7,575 nt of DNA. Source: DAONDQ01 sp035402645. Its GTDB lineage: Bacteria; Cloacimonadota; Cloacimonadia; Cloacimonadales; DAONDQ01. A program made the translations under genes and the position numbers. Within the stretch, counting starts at the first letter, position 1. Every line of letters starts with the position of its first letter. Where the stretch lies: the NCBI GenBank assembly GCA_035402645.1, contig DAONDQ010000129.1, positions 1 to 7,575 of the forward strand. Reading direction: 5' to 3'. Below, in pieces: positions 6,274-7,575 of this stretch. The notes beneath the pieces are model-generated. The model worked only from the letters and a program-made list of their open reading frames with translations. It was not told the DNA's origin and did not search any database.

Positions 6274-6300
6274 ATGATTTATCATTTCTCCCAAGGGAGA
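6273..6300. repeat. Two abutting 14-bp inverted repeats between tRNA-Lys and the aptamer
   Basis: Plus strand: AATGAT-TT-ATCATT (6273-6286) is followed without a gap by TCTCCC-AA-GGGAGA (6287-6300). Both have perfect 6-bp arms around a 2-bp centre. In the minus-strand RNA each could form a small hairpin; the G+C-rich one would have a CUUG loop. No T-tract follows either, so they are not intrinsic terminators. They could be a processing signal for the tRNA 3' side or a protein-binding operator. Confidence 0.6.
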
Positions 6301-6314
6301 CACACTGTAAAAAA

Positions 6315-6390
6315 TGGTACATCCGCGGGGATTCGAACCCCAGACCCACTGATTAAGAGTCAGTTGCTCTACCAACTGAGCTACGGATGC
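6315..6390 (-). tRNA. tRNA-Lys (anticodon CUU), CCA encoded
   Basis: Minus-strand cloverleaf of 73 nt plus encoded CCA. The acceptor stem is GCATCCG with CGGATGT (first pair G-U), discriminator A. The D arm is GCTC/GAGC with loop AGTTGGTA. The anticodon stem is ACTGA/TCAGT around loop CTCTTAA, giving anticodon CTT, which reads AAG lysine codons. The T arm is TGGGG-TTCGAAT-CCCCG with one wobble pair. The CCA (6317-6315) is followed at once by a run of T on the transcript strand. The gene lies 41 nt ahead of the metK riboswitch on the same strand. An open reading frame across it on the other strand (encoding AGIRTPDP...LLYQLSY) is the familiar artefact of translating a tRNA backwards. Confidence 0.98.
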
Positions 6391-6400
6391 ACACAAGGTA

Positions 6401-6433
6401 ATGTTAAGAAATTTCAACTCTCTGCTCTGTCAA
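6401..6433 (-). promoter_or_regulatory. Tentative promoter for tRNA-Lys (and perhaps metK operon)
   Basis: A perfect -35 hexamer TTGACA lies at 6433-6428, with an A/T-rich run just upstream. The best -10-like hexamer, TAACAT (6406-6401, four of six matches), would place the start a few bases before the tRNA, but the spacer of 21 nt is too long for a standard sigma-70 promoter. At 17 nt the hexamer is poor (TTCTTA). The location is right; the exact -10 is not convincing. Confidence 0.35.
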
Positions 6434-6566
6434 ACAAAATTTTTACCCTTCGTTATTCCCTTTATTGTTTTGATGGTTACCATAATCTATCAAAGCACTA
6501 CAAAAAGCTCCTCATCTTTCGACTTGTGTTTATAAGGTGGGTAGTCATTTTGCTTTTTTTATAGTC

Positions 6567-6595
6567 TTGACCTGATTAAGCGCCATATATATAAA
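6567..6595 (+). promoter_or_regulatory. Sigma-70-type promoter of the barrel-protein gene
   Basis: TTGACC (6567-6572), a 17-nt spacer, then TATAAA (6590-6595). Each box matches the consensus at five of six positions with ideal spacing. Transcription would begin near 6601-6603, giving a 5' leader of only about 22-24 nt before ATG 6625. Confidence 0.75.
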
Positions 6596-6615
6596 TGGTT
6601 CAAAATATTGGAAGC

Positions 6616-6620
6616 GAGGG
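6616..6620 (+). promoter_or_regulatory. Ribosome binding site deciding the start at 6625
   Basis: GAGGG four bases before ATG 6625. The earlier in-frame ATG at 6595 has no such site, and its A is the last base of the -10 box, so it would not be in the mRNA. Confidence 0.8.
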
Positions 6621-6624
6621 AAAA

Positions 6625-7275
6625 ATGAAATCACATTTACTTATACTGATCTTTTTGCTTTTCGTGTGTCAAACCCTTATGGGTGTTGAAAATGGCATTA
6701 TGGGCGGTATTGGCTCTGTGGGTTATACGGGCAGCGATGTCATTAACCTGGAATCATATGGAATTAATATACATGATAAGATGGGGTTTTATGCGAGTTA
6801 TTTTCATTTCACAGATGAGAAAAACAACTTTCAATGGCGCAGTGAATTATCTATCACCAACAGGGGTGCAAAATTATCCGGGAATTTCCTGGGGCTGGCT
6901 GAGATTGACGGAAGTAATAATCTCTGGTATGTAGGTGTCCCTGTCACAGCGATTTTGAATGTTTCGCATAATGCAAATAGTAGATTGTACTCCGGTGCCG
7001 GTTTATCAGCCAATTTTGCAATCAGTGGAAATTCTGAATCCCACAGTGAAGGAGAAACATATCATTCCGATATGTATGATAACATGAATGTACTGACTAT
7101 TGGCTACCAGTTATGTGTAGGGGTCAATTTCACTCATTCATTGATGGAAATCAGATACGACAGATCACTGGGGCACATATTTAAAGATTCGGGATCTGAT
7201 TCGGAGTCAAAATCGGATTCAGGACTGAGTGTATATAATGATGCATTCTGGTTCCTAGTAGGTATCAAAATATAA
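6625..7275 (+). CDS. Secreted small beta-barrel (PorT-like) outer-membrane protein, putative
   Basis: The 216-residue product begins with a signal peptide (KSHLLILIFLLFV, cut probably after about residue 20, TLMG/VENG). The rest alternates polar and hydrophobic/aromatic residues in short strands broken by Gly/Asn/Ser turns, as in 8-10-stranded barrels: MGFYASYFHF (53-62), FQWRSELSITNRGAKLSG (69-86), NLWYVGVPVTAILNVS (99-114), RLYSGAGLSANFAIS (120-134), VLTIGYQLCVGVNFT (156-170), LMEIRYDRSLG (173-183) and FWFLVGIKI (208-216). The pattern 'El.y...G...YV.iPv' followed by 'Y.G.G' resembles the PorT/OMP_b-brl family. A Ser/Asp/Glu-rich loop (188-200, SGSDSESKSDSG) probably faces outward. Cys15 follows FV and is a poor lipobox. 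The family assignment is by eye and the role is unknown. It is a single-gene unit with its own promoter, divergent from tRNA-Lys. Confidence 0.75.
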   Translation: MKSHLLILIFLLFVCQTLMGVENGIMGGIGSVGYTGSDVINLESYGINIHDKMGFYASYFHFTDEKNNFQWRSELSITNRGAKLSGNFLGLAEIDGSNNLWYVGVPVTAILNVSHNANSRLYSGAGLSANFAISGNSESHSEGETYHSDMYDNMNVLTIGYQLCVGVNFTHSLMEIRYDRSLGHIFKDSGSDSESKSDSGLSVYNDAFWFLVGIKI

Positions 7276-7291
7276 AAAACACCGTAATCGA

Positions 7292-7317
7292 GCAGGATTC
7301 TCTTGAGAATTCTCTGC
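7292..7317 (+). other. Hairpin downstream of the barrel-protein gene
   Basis: GCAG-GATTCTC (7292-7302) pairs with GAGAATT (7305-7311) and CTGC (7314-7317) around a TT centre, with a two-base bulge (CT, 7312-7313) and one G-T pair. It lies 16 nt after the stop codon. No T-tract follows on the plus strand, so it is not a standard intrinsic terminator; it may be an mRNA 3'-end or stability hairpin. Confidence 0.4.
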
Positions 7318-7387
7318 GAACAATAAGTATTCAACCACAAAATGAAAATTACGAAGACTAAACAAAACAGAAACTCATTGACGAGAC

Positions 7388-7417
7388 TTTACATCATAAA
7401 TAATTCAATCTTATCTT
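7388..7417 (+). promoter_or_regulatory. Tentative promoter for the M16-like gene
   Basis: TTTACA (7388-7393), an 18-nt spacer and TATCTT (7412-7417) give five and four matches to the sigma-70 consensus. A second -35-like box, TTGACG (7378-7383), has only TAATTC at the right distance. The region is A/T-rich, so chance matches are likely. Confidence 0.35.
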
Positions 7418-7434
7418 TAGATTACTGGTCGTTC

Positions 7435-7441
7435 AAAGGAG
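7435..7441 (+). promoter_or_regulatory. Ribosome binding site of the M16-like gene
   Basis: AAAGGAG seven bases before ATG 7449, a strong site that fixes the start. Confidence 0.85.
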
Positions 7442-7448
7442 AATTCAT

Positions 7449-7575
7449 ATGAAACGAGTTTTAGGGATAGTCCTTCTATTGGGCTTGATCTTATGCCTTC
7501 AGGCTGATAATTTCCAGAATTTCAAATCCAAAGTCGTCAAATACCAACTTTCAAATGGTGCCACCTTATTAGTAT
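7449..7575 (+). CDS. Secreted protein, probably M16-family zinc peptidase (5' end only)
   Basis: Only 42 codons are present before the window ends. Residues 1 to about 19 are a signal peptide (MKRVLGIVLLLGLILCLQA/DN), so the product is exported. After a short linker comes KYQLSNGATLLV (31-42), which matches how the first domain of M16 (insulinase/pitrilysin-type) peptidases begins ('...y.LsNGl.vlv...'). The zinc-binding HxxEH motif would lie some 40-60 residues further on, outside the window, so activity cannot be judged. Cys14 follows LIL and is not a good lipobox. The alternative is any other secreted protein with a chance NG turn. Confidence 0.6.
   Translation, partial: MKRVLGIVLLLGLILCLQADNFQNFKSKVVKYQLSNGATLLV

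Noticed and set aside
6278..6311. Possible dedicated metK promoter (TTTACA at 6311-6306, GATAAA at 6283-6278, minus strand)
   Set aside because: The spacer is 22 nt, too long for a sigma-70 promoter, and at correct spacing the -35 candidates (AGTGTG, CAGTGT) are poor. It is not listed as a feature, though a weak promoter cannot be excluded.
6274..6564. 96-codon plus-strand reading frame containing AGIRTPDPLIKSQLLYQLSY
   Set aside because: It is the reverse strand of tRNA-Lys. This peptide pattern is the well-known false protein produced by translating tRNA genes backwards, and there is no ribosome site.
6625..6672. Lipobox at Cys15 of the barrel-like protein
   Set aside because: The residues before Cys (LFV) do not fit the lipobox, which needs a small residue at -1. 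Ordinary signal peptidase cleavage after residue 20 is more likely.
7292..7317. Downstream hairpin as an intrinsic terminator of the barrel gene
   Set aside because: No T-tract follows on the plus strand. The T-run on the minus strand is about 16 nt away from the stem and no minus-strand gene ends there.

Overview
The window reads as part of the chromosome of a Gram-negative, LPS-making bacterium of moderate G+C. Most of it (1-6390) is transcribed leftwards on the minus strand. The right-hand quarter (about 6567-7575) is transcribed rightwards. The set of traits points loosely to the FCB side of the tree (Bacteroidota, Cloacimonadota and relatives): LptC with a lipobox, an LptA-like protein about twice the usual length, and a PorT-like small barrel. 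That placement is an inference. A proteobacterium cannot be excluded from sequence alone, because kdsC-lptC-lptA-lptB-rpoN is also the E. coli order.

Minus strand, in transcription order: a tRNA-Lys(CUU) gene with encoded CCA (6390-6315); two abutting 14-bp inverted repeats (6300-6273); a sequence matching the SAM-II (SAM_alpha) riboswitch core (6273-6226); a strong hairpin with an 8-T tract (6209-6170); then metK, a small two-helix membrane protein of unknown function, kdsA, kdsC, lptC, an lptA/OstA-like gene, lptB and the 5' part of rpoN, which runs off the left edge. From metK to rpoN the genes are separated by 46 nt at most, or overlap (by 47, 23 and 8 nt), with no terminator seen between them. 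They look like one operon.

Functionally, KdsA and KdsC make Kdo for the LPS core. LptC, the LptA-like protein and LptB are parts of the machine that carries LPS from the inner to the outer membrane. RpoN is sigma-54. MetK makes S-adenosylmethionine. The riboswitch with its terminator, just ahead of metK, would give feedback control of SAM synthesis. Because no other promoter or terminator is obvious downstream, the same switch may also affect the Kdo/LPS-transport/sigma-54 genes. This is the most interesting idea in the window.

Plus strand: a good sigma-70-type promoter (6567-6595) drives a secreted protein of 216 residues that looks like a small outer-membrane beta-barrel. The promoter's -10 box covers the upstream ATG at 6595, so the true start is the ATG at 6625. 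After a 173-nt gap comes the 5' end of a second secreted protein (7449 onward), probably an M16-family zinc peptidase, cut by the window edge. No mobile element, CRISPR array or rRNA was seen. No gene-free stretch exceeds 300 nt.
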